Source of the DNA: Planctomycetota bacterium
GTDB taxonomy: Bacteria; Planctomycetota; Brocadiia; CAIUPP01
Assembly: GCA_022705425.1 (NCBI GenBank)
Contig: JAKJEM010000014.1
Coordinates: 1 to 64,000 of the forward strand
Length of the DNA stretch: 64,000 bases
Reading direction: 5' to 3'
This document shows, piece after piece, positions 37,678 through 46,535 of the stretch (the stretch's first letter is position 1; every line of letters begins with the position of its first letter). The translations under genes were made by a program, and so were the position numbers. The notes beneath the pieces are model-generated. The model saw nothing but the letters and a program-made list of their open reading frames with translations, ran no database searches and was not told the DNA's origin.

Positions 37678-38837
37678 GGACGGTGGGCGTCGTCACCACG
37701 TCGCGGTCCGACTATGGCATCTACCTTCCGCTCCTGCGCGGGATCCAGGCCGACCGGTCGCTTCGCCTGGATCTCTTTGTCGGAGGCATGCACCTTGCGC
37801 CGGAGTTCGGTATGACCTTTCGGCAGATCGAAGCGGACGGCTTCGAGGCGGCGGAGCGAATCGAGATGGACGTCTCGTCGGACCGCCCGGAGGCCGTGGC
37901 CGCCTCCGCCGGAATGGCGTGCGCCGGATTTGCGCGGGCCTTTGCGCGGCGGCGCCCCGACATCCTCGTGGCGCTCGGCGACCGCATCGAGATGCACGCG
38001 GCGGCGCTGGCCGCGCTCCCGCTTCGCATTCCCGTGGCGCACCTCCACGGCGGCGAACTGACCCGGGGGGCCATTGACGACGCGCTGCGGCACTCGATGA
38101 CGAAGCTGAGCCACCTCCACTTCACGTCAACGGAGGCGTATGCCCGTCGCGTGCGGCAACTGGGCGAAGAGCCGTGGCGGGTGACCGTGGCCGGCGCCCT
38201 GTCGCTCGACAACCTGGGCCGCCTGGAACGTCTCTCCGTGGAGGAGTTGGAGCGCCGCTTCGCCCTGCGGTTTCGTCCCCCACCCCTTCTCGTTACCTTT
38301 CATTCCACGACGCTGGAACATGAGCAGGCCGGCGAGCAGACCGATGCGTTGCTGGCGGCGCTAGACCTGTGCGCCATGCCCACGGTGTTCACGCTTCCCA
38401 ATTGCGACACCGGCGGTCGCATCATCATACGGAAGGTGCGCGAGTTTGTCGCGACGCGCGGGTTCGCGCGCCTGGTGGAGAACTTCGGCCCCGAGGCATA
38501 TTTCAGTGTCATGGCTGTGGCGGCCGCCATGGTCGGCAATTCGTCCAGCGGCATCATCGAGGCGCCCTCCTTCGGCTTGCCGGTGGTAAATATCGGCACA
38601 CGGCAGGACGGGCGCATCCGCGCGGCCAACGTCATTGACGTGGGATACGGAAAGACCGAGATCGCGGCGGCGATCCAACGGGCGGTTTCAAAGGAGTTCC
38701 GCGCCTCCTTGAGCGGCCAGGCCAACCCCTACGGCGACGGGCGCGCCGCAGAAAGGATCCTGGACCGTCTGAAGAGCGTGTCCCTCGACGAGCGACTCCT
38801 CGTCAAGTGTTTTGCCGACATGGGCACAGACCGGTGA
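37674..38837 (+). CDS. legG: NDP-sugar hydrolysing 2-epimerase (NeuC/LegG-like)
   Basis: 387 residues from ATG 37674 (ATGA overlap with the synthase). VGVVTTSRSDYGIYLPLLRGI starts the WecB/NeuC fold. HLHGGELTRGAIDDALRHSMTKLSHLHFTSTEAYARR is the classic hydrolysing-epimerase motif, and MVGNSSSGIIEAPSFGLPVVNIGTRQ is the nucleotide-binding loop. It removes NDP and inverts C2 to give the free hexose used by the synthase. In a legionaminic pathway the substrate is NDP-2,4-diacetamido-2,4,6-trideoxyglucose. Confidence 0.9.
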   Translation: MRTVGVVTTSRSDYGIYLPLLRGIQADRSLRLDLFVGGMHLAPEFGMTFRQIEADGFEAAERIEMDVSSDRPEAVAASAGMACAGFARAFARRRPDILVALGDRIEMHAAALAALPLRIPVAHLHGGELTRGAIDDALRHSMTKLSHLHFTSTEAYARRVRQLGEEPWRVTVAGALSLDNLGRLERLSVEELERRFALRFRPPPLLVTFHSTTLEHEQAGEQTDALLAALDLCAMPTVFTLPNCDTGGRIIIRKVREFVATRGFARLVENFGPEAYFSVMAVAAAMVGNSSSGIIEAPSFGLPVVNIGTRQDGRIRAANVIDVGYGKTEIAAAIQRAVSKEFRASLSGQANPYGDGRAAERILDRLKSVSLDERLLVKCFADMGTDR

Positions 38838-39496
38838 GCCCCTCCTGCATCATTCTCGGCGCCGGAGGCCACGGCCGCGTGGTCTTGGAGTGCCTGAGAG
38901 CAACAGGGGTAACCGTGCGCGGCTTCATTGACCGCGACTCCGCGCTCCATGGGCGAACGATTCAAGACGCGCCCGTGCTGGCCGGGGACGAGTGGCTCGC
39001 GGAAGCCCGCGAACAGGGCGTCGGCTTCTTTGCGATGGGGGTCGGGGGAATCGGCGACAACGCGCCGCGGCGGCGGCTCTATGAGCTGGCGCTGACGTTC
39101 GGTCTGGAGCCGGTGACCGTTCGGCACCCTTCGGCGATATGCTCGCGCTGGGCGCGCCTCGGGCGCGGCTGCCAGCTCCTTCCCGGCTGCATCGTCAACG
39201 CGGGCGCGGAACTGGGAGAGGACGTCATCGTCAATTCCGGCGCCATCGTGGAACACGATTGCCGGGTCGGGCCGCACGCGCACCTGGCCACCGGCGCGCG
39301 CCTGGCCGGAGGCGTTCGCGTGGATGCGCTCGCGCATGTGGGCGCCGGGGCCTCGGTGCTGCAGGGGGTCCGGATCGGCGAAGGCGCCGTCATCGGCGTG
39401 GGCGCGGCCGTGGTCCGGGACGTTCCGGCCGGCGTTGTCGTCGTCGGCGTCCCCGCCCGCCCGCTGGGCGGACGGCGGGAGGGAGGCGCGCCGTGA
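38834..39496 (+). CDS. legH: NeuD/PglD-like sugar N/O-acetyltransferase
   Basis: 220 residues from GTG 38834, overlapping the epimerase stop (GTGA). An N-terminal Rossmann-like part IILGAGGHGRVVLECLRATG precedes a left-handed beta-helix of hexapeptide repeats. GAIVEHDCRVGPHAHLATGA includes the catalytic His of PglD-type enzymes. In legionaminic pathways this family acetylates the 4-amino group of the NDP-sugar made by LegC. An O-acetyltransferase of NeuD type is the alternative, but the lack of any other acetyltransferase in the operon favours the N-acetylation step. Confidence 0.75.
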   Translation: MSPSCIILGAGGHGRVVLECLRATGVTVRGFIDRDSALHGRTIQDAPVLAGDEWLAEAREQGVGFFAMGVGGIGDNAPRRRLYELALTFGLEPVTVRHPSAICSRWARLGRGCQLLPGCIVNAGAELGEDVIVNSGAIVEHDCRVGPHAHLATGARLAGGVRVDALAHVGAGASVLQGVRIGEGAVIGVGAAVVRDVPAGVVVVGVPARPLGGRREGGAP

Positions 39497-40362
39497 ACGT
39501 GCGGGTCATCCCGAGGCTGGACTTGAAGGGCCCTAACCTGGTCAAAGGGGTTCATCTCGAAGGGCTTCGTGTGCTGGGCAAACCGGAGCATTTTGCGGCA
39601 TACTACTACGCAACCGGGGCGGACGAGCTGGTTTACATGGACGTGGTGGCGAGTCTCTATGGGCGCAACAGCCTGCTCGACATCGTCGAGCGCACGAGTC
39701 GGGAGATATTCATCCCGCTGACGGTCGGCGGGGGGCTGCGCACGATCGAGGACATCCGCCAGGTACTCCGCGCCGGCGCGGACAAGGTCGCGCTCAATAC
39801 GGCGGTGGTCCGCCGGCCGGAGTTCATCCGCGAAGCCTCGCGCCGCTTCGGCTCGTCCACCATCGTCGTTTCTATTGAAGCGGGCCGCCGGCCCGACGGT
39901 TCGTATGAAGCCTACACCGACAACGGGCGCGAGCGGACGGGCTTGAACGCCTTCGCCTGGGCATTGCGCGCAGCCGAACTCGGGGCCGGCGAACTCATGG
40001 TGACCTCCATTGACCGCGAGGGTACCGGGAGCGGCTACGACATTGAGCTCACGCGGCGCATCGCCGAATCGGTGCCGATTCCTGTCATCGCCTGCGGCGG
40101 GGCCGGCGAGCCCGGCCACGTCGTGCAGGCCGTTCGCGAGGGCAAGGCCGACGCCGTGAGCATGGCTTCCATCCTGCACTACGAGTTTGTCGCGAACCAT
40201 CCTCGAGAGGCGGCCTTCGAGGGGGAGGGCAATGTCGAATACCTGCGCGCCCGACGCGCCTTTTCGCGCGTGAAGCCCGCCACCCTTGGAGAGGTCAAGC
40301 GCCAACTGGCGGCCGCCGGCCTGGCGTGCCGCCCGACGGCGGAGGGGACGGTCCATGCCTGA
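39493..40362 (+). CDS. HisF-like ammonia-channelling synthase subunit for sugar amidination
   Basis: 289 residues from GTG 39493 (GTGA overlap). The (beta/alpha)8 barrel of HisF is evident: RVIPRLDLKGPNLVKGVHLEGLRVLG, GGGLRTIEDIRQVLRAGADKVALNT and CGGAGEPGH. The first catalytic Asp is kept (RLDLKG), but the position of the second, AIDAK in histidine enzymes, reads SIEAG, a Glu. A roughly 35-residue C-terminal extension is present. It sits with HisH and a WbpG-type amidotransferase, so it probably only passes ammonia to a sugar. Such HisF2/WbuZ paralogues occur in surface-sugar loci. Confidence 0.85.
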   Translation: MNVRVIPRLDLKGPNLVKGVHLEGLRVLGKPEHFAAYYYATGADELVYMDVVASLYGRNSLLDIVERTSREIFIPLTVGGGLRTIEDIRQVLRAGADKVALNTAVVRRPEFIREASRRFGSSTIVVSIEAGRRPDGSYEAYTDNGRERTGLNAFAWALRAAELGAGELMVTSIDREGTGSGYDIELTRRIAESVPIPVIACGGAGEPGHVVQAVREGKADAVSMASILHYEFVANHPREAAFEGEGNVEYLRARRAFSRVKPATLGEVKRQLAAAGLACRPTAEGTVHA

Positions 40363-41041
40363 GAGCGCGCCCCAGGTCGCCGTCATTGACTACGGGATGG
40401 GCAACCTCTTCAGCGTCCGCAACGCCTGCCGGCGTGTGGGCCTGGACGCGACGGTCACCTCCGACCCCGCCGTCGCCGCCGCGTCCGGCGCCCTGATCCT
40501 TCCGGGCGTCGGGGCGTTCGGCGACGGAATGCAGGCGCTGCGCGACCTCGGTATGACGCGCGTGATCCTCGACGCAGCCGAGTCCGGCAAGCCGATCCTG
40601 GGCATTTGCCTGGGCGCGCAATTGCTGATGACCGAGAGCGAAGAGTTCGGTCGGTTCAAGGGTCTCGGGCTCCTTCGCGGCCCCGTGCGGCGGTTCCAGG
40701 GTCCGCAGGAAGAAGGAAGACCGCTGAAGATCCCCCACGTGTGCTGGAGTCCCATCCGGCATCCGGACGCCATGCAGGCCGCCCCCTGGCGCGGGACGCT
40801 GCTTGACAGCGTGGCCGAGGGCGAGTACATGTACTTCGTTCACTCCTACGTTCTGATGCCCGAAGACCGTGCGATGGTCCTTTCGTTCTCGCGGTACGGG
40901 CAGGTCGAGTTCTGCTCCAGCCTGCGCGCCGGGAGTATCTATGCCTGCCAGTTCCATCCGGAGCGGAGCGGACCGCCCGGCCTGACCGTCTATGCGAACC
41001 TGCGCCGGCTGCTGCTGGAGCGCGGAAGGAATGAGAGGTAG
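40355..41041 (+). CDS. HisH-like glutamine amidotransferase
   Basis: 228 residues, overlapping the HisF-like gene by 8 nt. Class I glutaminase features are intact: DYGMGNLFSVRNA, the nucleophile Cys in GICLGAQLL, and the His and Glu in CQFHPERSG. It releases ammonia from glutamine for the paired HisF barrel. No other histidine genes are nearby, and the following gene is an N-acetyl sugar amidotransferase, so it serves acetamidino formation rather than histidine synthesis. Confidence 0.9.
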   Translation: MPESAPQVAVIDYGMGNLFSVRNACRRVGLDATVTSDPAVAAASGALILPGVGAFGDGMQALRDLGMTRVILDAAESGKPILGICLGAQLLMTESEEFGRFKGLGLLRGPVRRFQGPQEEGRPLKIPHVCWSPIRHPDAMQAAPWRGTLLDSVAEGEYMYFVHSYVLMPEDRAMVLSFSRYGQVEFCSSLRAGSIYACQFHPERSGPPGLTVYANLRRLLLERGRNER

Positions 41042-41045
41042 CGTT

Positions 41046-42254
41046 ATGGAAGAACAACTGGAGGCGAGATTCGGGTTGCCGCAGCAGGTGGTCTTCTGCA
41101 AGCGCTGCGTGATGTCCAACCAGCGCCCGGCTTCATCCGTCGAGTTCAAGCACGATATCCGGCACAAGCACACCACGCTGCACATGGACGAGGAAGGCGT
41201 GTGTGACGCGTGCCGCCAGGCGGAGATCAAGCAACGCATTGACTGGAAGGCCCGCGAGGAAAGCCTGATGCGGCTCCTGGACCAGCACCGCCGCAGCGAC
41301 GGGGAATACGACTGCCTGGTGCCGGGCAGCGGGGGAAAGGACAGCGGCTACCAGGCCCACGTTCTCAAGTACCGGTACGGCATGCACCCGCTCACCTGCA
41401 CCTGGCCCCCCATCCTCTACACGGACATCGGTTGGCAGAACTTCCTCAACTGGGTCAAGATCGGCGGCTTCGACAACCTTTCCTTCCGCCCCAACGGCGC
41501 CGTGCACGCGCTCCTGACGCGGCTGGCCATCGAGCGCATTCTCCATCCCTTTCAGCCCTTCATCCTCGGGCAGAAGAACTTCGGCCCCAAGGTGGCGATG
41601 AAGCACGGCATCCGGCTGGTGTTCTACGGCGAGAACGAAGCCGAGTACGGCAACCCCATCGCTGAGAACGCCACGTCCCTCCGCGACAAGTCCTACTTCA
41701 CCATGACGAACCTCTCCGAGGTCTATCTCGGCGGCGTACCGATCCAGGAGTTGTTCGACCGGTACAAGCTCGCCCTCCACGACGTCATGCCCTATCTGCC
41801 GGCCCGGGCGGAGGACCTCGAGCGCTCCGGCATCGAGGTGCACTACCTTGGCTACTACCTCAAGTGGACGCCCCAGGAGGCCTATTACTACGCCGGCGAG
41901 CACACCGGCTTCCAGGCGAACCCCGAGCGCACCGAGGGAACGTACAGCAAGTACAACAGCCTCGACGACAAGATTGACGGGTTCCACTACTACACCACCT
42001 ATATCAAGTTCGGCCTCGGACGCGCGACGTACGACGCCTCGCAGGAAATCCGCAACCATCACCTGACGCGCGAGGAAGGCGTCGCCCTGGTCCGCCGTTT
42101 CGACGGAGAGTTCCCGCGTAAGTACTTCCGGGAGATCATGGACTATATCGGCATGGAGCCGGAGCGTTTTCTGGAGTTGTGCGACGCGTTCCGCTCTCCC
42201 CATCTCTGGAAGAAAGAGGGCGGCGAGTGGCGCCTGCGGCACCCGGTCTCCTGA
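41046..42254 (+). CDS. N-acetyl sugar amidotransferase (WbpG/PseA/PtmG family)
   Basis: 402 residues. GAGAGG precedes ATG 41046. Zinc-type pairs FCKRCV and CDACRQ lie in the first 60 residues. The PP-loop VPGSGGKDSGYQAHVLK binds ATP. TWPPILYTDIGWQNF and GENEAEYGNP are typical of the family (about 370-400 residues). It uses ATP and ammonia to convert an N-acetyl group into an acetamidino group. In Campylobacter the PtmG homologue makes acetamidino-legionaminic acid, which fits this operon. The HisF/HisH pair directly upstream supplies ammonia. Confidence 0.9.
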   Translation: MEEQLEARFGLPQQVVFCKRCVMSNQRPASSVEFKHDIRHKHTTLHMDEEGVCDACRQAEIKQRIDWKAREESLMRLLDQHRRSDGEYDCLVPGSGGKDSGYQAHVLKYRYGMHPLTCTWPPILYTDIGWQNFLNWVKIGGFDNLSFRPNGAVHALLTRLAIERILHPFQPFILGQKNFGPKVAMKHGIRLVFYGENEAEYGNPIAENATSLRDKSYFTMTNLSEVYLGGVPIQELFDRYKLALHDVMPYLPARAEDLERSGIEVHYLGYYLKWTPQEAYYYAGEHTGFQANPERTEGTYSKYNSLDDKIDGFHYYTTYIKFGLGRATYDASQEIRNHHLTREEGVALVRRFDGEFPRKYFREIMDYIGMEPERFLELCDAFRSPHLWKKEGGEWRLRHPVS

Positions 42255-42288
42255 CCCGCCCCCGCGATGCCGTTGGAGAGGAGCCTGC

Positions 42289-43365
42289 ATGGACCCCGTG
42301 GTCAGACAGGTCTGCATTCCCCCGGACAGCACCATCCGCCACGCGGCGGACAGCATTGACCGCAGCGAAAAGGGGATTGCCCTTGTCGTGAACGGCGACG
42401 GGCGGCTGGTGGATACCATCACCGACGGCGACATCCGGCGCGCCATGCTGGCAGGCGTCGCGATGGAAACGTCCGTGGCCGTCATCGCCTCCGCCAAGGC
42501 GCGACTCGGGCAGGGCGCCCCCGTCACCGCCCCCCACGGCGCCTCGCGCGCCGAACTGCTCGAGCTCATGCGCGCGCGCGCAATACGGCACGTGCCCCTC
42601 CTGGATGCCGACGGTCGCGTCGCCGGCCTGGCGACGCAGGACGATCTCCTGCCGGAAGACGTGCTGCCCCTCCAGGCGGTGGTGATGGCCGGCGGGTTCG
42701 GCGTGCGCCTCCGGCCCTTGACGGACAACCTTCCCAAACCCATGCTCCCGGTGGATGGCAAACCGCTGATGGAGCGGATCATCGGCCAGCTCCGCCAGAC
42801 CGGCGTCCGCCAGGTGCATGTCGCCACGCATTATCGTCCAGAGAAAATCGTCGAGTATTTCGGCGACGGCGCGGCCTTCGGCGTCGAAATGCGTTACGTG
42901 AACGAGGACCGCCCCCTCGGCACGGCCGGCGCGCTCGGCCTGATGCCCGCACCTGCCACGCCCACGCTCGTAATTAACGGCGACATCGTGACCGAAATGG
43001 ACTTCCGCGCGATGTGGACTTTCCATCGTGAGCAGGGCGCCGACATGACCGTTGCCGTCCGCCGGTACGATGTGAAACTCCCTTACGGCGTTATTGAGTG
43101 CGACGGGCCGCGAGTGTGCCGGCTGACGGAGAAGCCCCGCCTTAACTTCTTCGTGAATGCCGGCATTTACCTGCTGGAGCCGGGGGTTTATCGGCACGTG
43201 CCGGCGCAGCAGCGGTTCGACATGACGGACCTTATCCAGCGGCTGGTGGATCTCGGGCGCATGGTGGCCGGCTTCCCGGTCCGGGAATACTGGGTGGACA
43301 TCGGCCGGCCGGACGATTATGAGCGCATCCAGACCGAATCGAATCAGAGGAGGCCCAGGCCGTGA
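42289..43365 (+). CDS. ptmE: Nucleotidyltransferase with CBS domains (PtmE-like GlcN-1-P guanylyltransferase)
   Basis: 358 residues. Residues about 1-120 are a CBS pair (STIRHAADSIDRSEKGIALVVNGDGRLVDTITDGDIRRAML; ARAIRHVPLLDADGRVAGLAT). From about 128, VVMAGGFGVRLRPLTDNLPKPMLPVDGKPLMERII is the nucleotidyltransferase signature, followed by LVINGDIVTEMDF. PtmE of Campylobacter has the same fusion and forms GDP-glucosamine, the entry to legionaminic acid. A GAGAGGAG site precedes the ATG. The CBS pair may sense adenine nucleotides. Confidence 0.85.
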   Translation: MDPVVRQVCIPPDSTIRHAADSIDRSEKGIALVVNGDGRLVDTITDGDIRRAMLAGVAMETSVAVIASAKARLGQGAPVTAPHGASRAELLELMRARAIRHVPLLDADGRVAGLATQDDLLPEDVLPLQAVVMAGGFGVRLRPLTDNLPKPMLPVDGKPLMERIIGQLRQTGVRQVHVATHYRPEKIVEYFGDGAAFGVEMRYVNEDRPLGTAGALGLMPAPATPTLVINGDIVTEMDFRAMWTFHREQGADMTVAVRRYDVKLPYGVIECDGPRVCRLTEKPRLNFFVNAGIYLLEPGVYRHVPAQQRFDMTDLIQRLVDLGRMVAGFPVREYWVDIGRPDDYERIQTESNQRRPRP

Positions 43366-44345
43366 GCTGGAGCGGAAGGCGAGTACTGGTGACGGGGGCC
43401 GGCGGTTTCATCGGCAGTCATCTGGCCGAGCGGCTCGTCCGCGAGGGCGCCGTTGTGCGCGCCTTTGTCCGCTACAACGCCCCGGGCCGCAGCGGCTGGC
43501 TCGAACATTCCCCCCTGCGCCGGGAGATGGAGGTGGTGGCGGGCGACATCCGCGACCGCGACGGTGTGAGCCAGGCGGTCGCAGGGCGGGAAACAATCTT
43601 CCATCTCGCGGCGCTGATCGGCATCCCGTATTCCTATCAGGCGCCCGGCTCCTATCTTCACACGAACGTCGAGGGAACGCTCCACGTCCTGCAGGCCGCG
43701 CGCCAGAGCGGCGCGGCGCGGATCGTGCATACCTCGACGAGCGAAGTGTACGGCTCGGCGCGATACGCGCCGATAGACGAGGCGCATCCCTTGCAGGCGC
43801 AATCGCCGTACGCGGCCAGCAAGATCGGCGCGGACAAGATGGCGGAAGCGTTCCATCGTTCCTTCGGCACGCCCGTAGTGACTGTACGTCCGTTCAACAC
43901 CTTCGGGCCCCGGCAGTCGGCGCGCGCGATCATCCCCGCGCTGATGGCGCAGGCGCTCGCCGGCGACGAACTGCGCGCGGGCAACCTGACGCCCACGCGC
44001 GACATGACCTTCGTGGCGGACACCGTGGAGGGTTTTCTGCGGGCCGGCGAAGCCCCCGCCGCCATCGGACAGGTCATCAACCTGGGGTCCGGGCGGGAGA
44101 TCAGCATCGGCGCGCTTGCCGCGCTGATCGGCAAACTGGCGGGACGGAACGCGCGGCTTGTGACCGATTCCCGGCGTGTGCGGCCCGAAGGCAGCGAAGT
44201 GGAACGCCTCCTGGCCGATAACACGCGCGCGCGCGAGTGGCTCGGGTGGTCGCCGCAGGTGACCCTGGAAGAGGGACTGCGCGTGACGATGGACTGGATC
44301 CGCAACAACGCCGACGCATACCGCCCGGGAGTCTATGAGGTATAG
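43362..44345 (+). CDS. legB: NDP-GlcNAc 4,6-dehydratase LegB
   Basis: 327 residues from GTG 43362 (GTGA overlap). VLVTGAGGFIGSHLAERLVREGAVVRAFVRYNAPGRSGWLEHSPL is the start characteristic of LegB. The SDR triad appears as HTSTSEVYG and SPYAASKIGADKM, and VTVRPFNTFGPRQSARAIIPAL follows. It oxidises C4 and removes water across C5-C6 with NAD. The neighbour PtmE should supply GDP-GlcNAc after acetylation and LegC takes the 4-keto product. Confidence 0.95.
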   Translation: MSWSGRRVLVTGAGGFIGSHLAERLVREGAVVRAFVRYNAPGRSGWLEHSPLRREMEVVAGDIRDRDGVSQAVAGRETIFHLAALIGIPYSYQAPGSYLHTNVEGTLHVLQAARQSGAARIVHTSTSEVYGSARYAPIDEAHPLQAQSPYAASKIGADKMAEAFHRSFGTPVVTVRPFNTFGPRQSARAIIPALMAQALAGDELRAGNLTPTRDMTFVADTVEGFLRAGEAPAAIGQVINLGSGREISIGALAALIGKLAGRNARLVTDSRRVRPEGSEVERLLADNTRAREWLGWSPQVTLEEGLRVTMDWIRNNADAYRPGVYEV

Positions 44346-44347
44346 CC

Positions 44348-45538
44348 GTGGACAGGAAGAACCCGGCGGCGAGGCGGATTCCCGTGTGCGAGCCCTTCCT
44401 GGGAGGGCGGGAATGGGAGTACGTCAAAGAGTGCCTCGACACGAACTGGGTGTCAACCGCCGGCGGATTCGTCCGGCGGCTGGAGGAGCTGGCGACGGCA
44501 TACGTGGGTGCGCGGCACGCGGTGGCGGCGGCCAGCGGCACGGCCGCGCTGCACGTGGCGTTGCTCGTCGCCGGCATCGAGCCCGGCGACGAAGTGCTCG
44601 TGCCGAGCCTTACCTTCATTGCGCCGGCCAACGCCGTGCGCTACGCAGGCGCGTGGCCGGTCTTCATTGACGTCGAAACGGCGTACGCTCAGATGGACCC
44701 CGGGCGCATCGCCGACTTCATCGCCGGGGAATGCCGCGCCGCTGGCGGACGGCTGGTCCATCGCGCCACGGGGCGACGCGTCAGGGGAATCCTGCCCGTG
44801 GACCTTCTCGGCCATCCGGCAGACATGGACGCCATCCTGGCGCTGGCGCGCGAACACGGTCTTGTGGTCATCGAGGACGCAACGGAAAGCCTCGGCGGCG
44901 TCTATCGCGCCGGCGGCGGCGCGCGGCGGTGCGGGGCGCTAGGGCACATCGCGTGCCTGAGCTTCAACGGAAACAAGATCATCACCTGCGGAGGCGGGGG
45001 AATGATCCTGACCGACCGGCAGGACTGGGCGGACCGCGCGCGGTACCTGACCACGCAGGCCAAGGACGATCCCGTGGAGTTCGTGCACGAACACGTCGGA
45101 TACAACTATCGGCTGACAAACCTCCAGTCAGCGCTCGGCTGCGCGCAGTTCGAGCGGCTGGGGGAACACGTTGCCGCCAAGCGGCGTATCGCGTCGGCGT
45201 ATCGGCAGGCCCTCTGCGGCGTGCCCGGCTTGGAGGTGATGGGCGAGGCGCCGTGGGCGGAAAGCGCGTTCTGGATGTCCGCCGTGCGGGTGACGCCCGA
45301 ACGATACGGCATGGACAGCCGGGCCCTGCTCCGCCGTCTGGCAACCGAGGGAATCGAGACGCGACCGCTATGGCAGCCGCTGCACCTGAGCCCGGCGCAC
45401 CGCGACGCGCAGCGGCGCACGTGCCCGGCGGCCGAGGACTGGTACCGCCGAACGCTTTGCCTGCCCTGCTCCGTGGGCCTGACCCCGGCGGACCAGGCGC
45501 GCGTCATCGCGGCCTGCAAGGGCGGGAACGCGCCATGA
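44348..45538 (+). CDS. legC: PLP-dependent aminotransferase LegC
   Basis: 396 residues from GTG 44348. IPVCEPFLGGREWEYVKECLDTNWVSTAGGFVRRLEELA is the LegC version of the DegT/DnrJ/EryC1 family start. ASGTAALHVALLVAGIEPGDEVLVPSLTFIA binds PLP phosphate, VIEDATESLGG carries the ring Asp, and the Schiff-base Lys lies in SFNGNKIITCGGGG. It transfers an amino group from glutamate to C4 of the 4-keto-6-deoxy sugar. It is two nt after legB and overlaps the radical SAM gene. Confidence 0.95.
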   Translation: MDRKNPAARRIPVCEPFLGGREWEYVKECLDTNWVSTAGGFVRRLEELATAYVGARHAVAAASGTAALHVALLVAGIEPGDEVLVPSLTFIAPANAVRYAGAWPVFIDVETAYAQMDPGRIADFIAGECRAAGGRLVHRATGRRVRGILPVDLLGHPADMDAILALAREHGLVVIEDATESLGGVYRAGGGARRCGALGHIACLSFNGNKIITCGGGGMILTDRQDWADRARYLTTQAKDDPVEFVHEHVGYNYRLTNLQSALGCAQFERLGEHVAAKRRIASAYRQALCGVPGLEVMGEAPWAESAFWMSAVRVTPERYGMDSRALLRRLATEGIETRPLWQPLHLSPAHRDAQRRTCPAAEDWYRRTLCLPCSVGLTPADQARVIAACKGGNAP

Positions 45539-46521
45539 AGCCGCGAAACAATCCATTTGCGGCGGTTTACGCCCTCTGCAACCAGGGCGACTCCAAGGCG
45601 AAGTGGGCGGCACTGCCCGACTTCCCCAGAAGTCTCGACGTGGAGGTAACGAACCGCTGCAACTTCACCTGCCTGATGTGCCCCACCGGCGTGGATACCG
45701 TCCGCCGCGCCAAAGGCTTCATGAGCGATGCCGTCTTCCACCGCCTGCTGGAGCAGATCGCGCCATGGAAGACCCCGCTGCGCTTCATCCGCTGGGGCGA
45801 GCCGACCCTGCACCCAAGGCTTCCACAGTACATCCGCAAGGCCGGCGAGATCGGCTGCCTGACACATCTCAACACGAACGGCAGCCTCTTGACCGAGGAG
45901 ATGGTCGAGCACTTGATGAAGGCCGGCCTGGACAGCATCAAGTTCTCTTTCCAGGGAGTGGACCGGAAGAGCTTCCGGGAGATGCGGAACAGGGACTTCT
46001 TCGACGAACTCTTGGCGCGGGTGAAACGTCTGTATGACCGGCGCGGCGACGGCCACAAACCGTACATACATGTTTCGACCACCATCACCTATGAAACACC
46101 GGAGCAGGTGCGGGCCTTCCGCAACAGGGTCGCCCCCTTCGCGGACCTCGTCACCGTGGGGCACACCGCTCTGGAACACATCGTTCCGGAGAAGACCCGC
46201 CTGAGCGAGGCCGACAAGGCGACGCTGCGTGTCCTGAAGGAAAAGGAATCGGTCCTGCGGGTGCACCCGGAATGCCCGGAGGTGTACGACAAGCTCTCCG
46301 TCAACTGGGACGGGACCGTGAGCGCCTGCTGCGCGGACTACGATGACCAGATGCTTGTGGGGGACATCCGCACGGAGACACTGGCGGATATCTGGAAGTG
46401 CCCCAAACTCAACGCCTATCGCAAGCTGCTGGCAGAGATGCGCCACGACGAACTGCCCGTCTGCCGGCTGTGCTGGGACTATTCCGGGTTGAAACACCCC
46501 GGCGGCACTCGGAAGACGTAA
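45535..46521 (+). CDS. Radical SAM/SPASM protein at the end of the leg operon
   Basis: 328 residues. ATG 45535 overlaps legC (ATGA). The cluster motif is CNFTCLMC (CxxxCxxC) after SLDVEVTNR. FIRWGEPTLHPRLPQYI and HLNTNGSLLTEEMV are typical of the barrel. A SPASM-type auxiliary site appears as SVNWDGTVSACCADYDD, and DELPVCRLCWDY near the end. Such proteins occur in surface-sugar clusters with unknown reactions. Tight coupling with legC suggests modification of the legionaminic product or of its carrier. No chemistry can be read from sequence. Confidence 0.8.
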   Translation: MKPRNNPFAAVYALCNQGDSKAKWAALPDFPRSLDVEVTNRCNFTCLMCPTGVDTVRRAKGFMSDAVFHRLLEQIAPWKTPLRFIRWGEPTLHPRLPQYIRKAGEIGCLTHLNTNGSLLTEEMVEHLMKAGLDSIKFSFQGVDRKSFREMRNRDFFDELLARVKRLYDRRGDGHKPYIHVSTTITYETPEQVRAFRNRVAPFADLVTVGHTALEHIVPEKTRLSEADKATLRVLKEKESVLRVHPECPEVYDKLSVNWDGTVSACCADYDDQMLVGDIRTETLADIWKCPKLNAYRKLLAEMRHDELPVCRLCWDYSGLKHPGGTRKT

Positions 46522-46535
46522 CGCCGGCGGAACCG

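Noticed and set aside
35937-38837. N-acetylneuraminic acid (sialic acid) pathway neuA/neuB/neuC
   Set aside because: The families match, but LegB, LegC and PtmE in the same operon point to legionaminic acid.
39493-41041. Histidine biosynthesis genes hisF and hisH
   Set aside because: No other his genes are present, a catalytic Asp of HisF is changed, and the next gene is an N-acetyl sugar amidotransferase.
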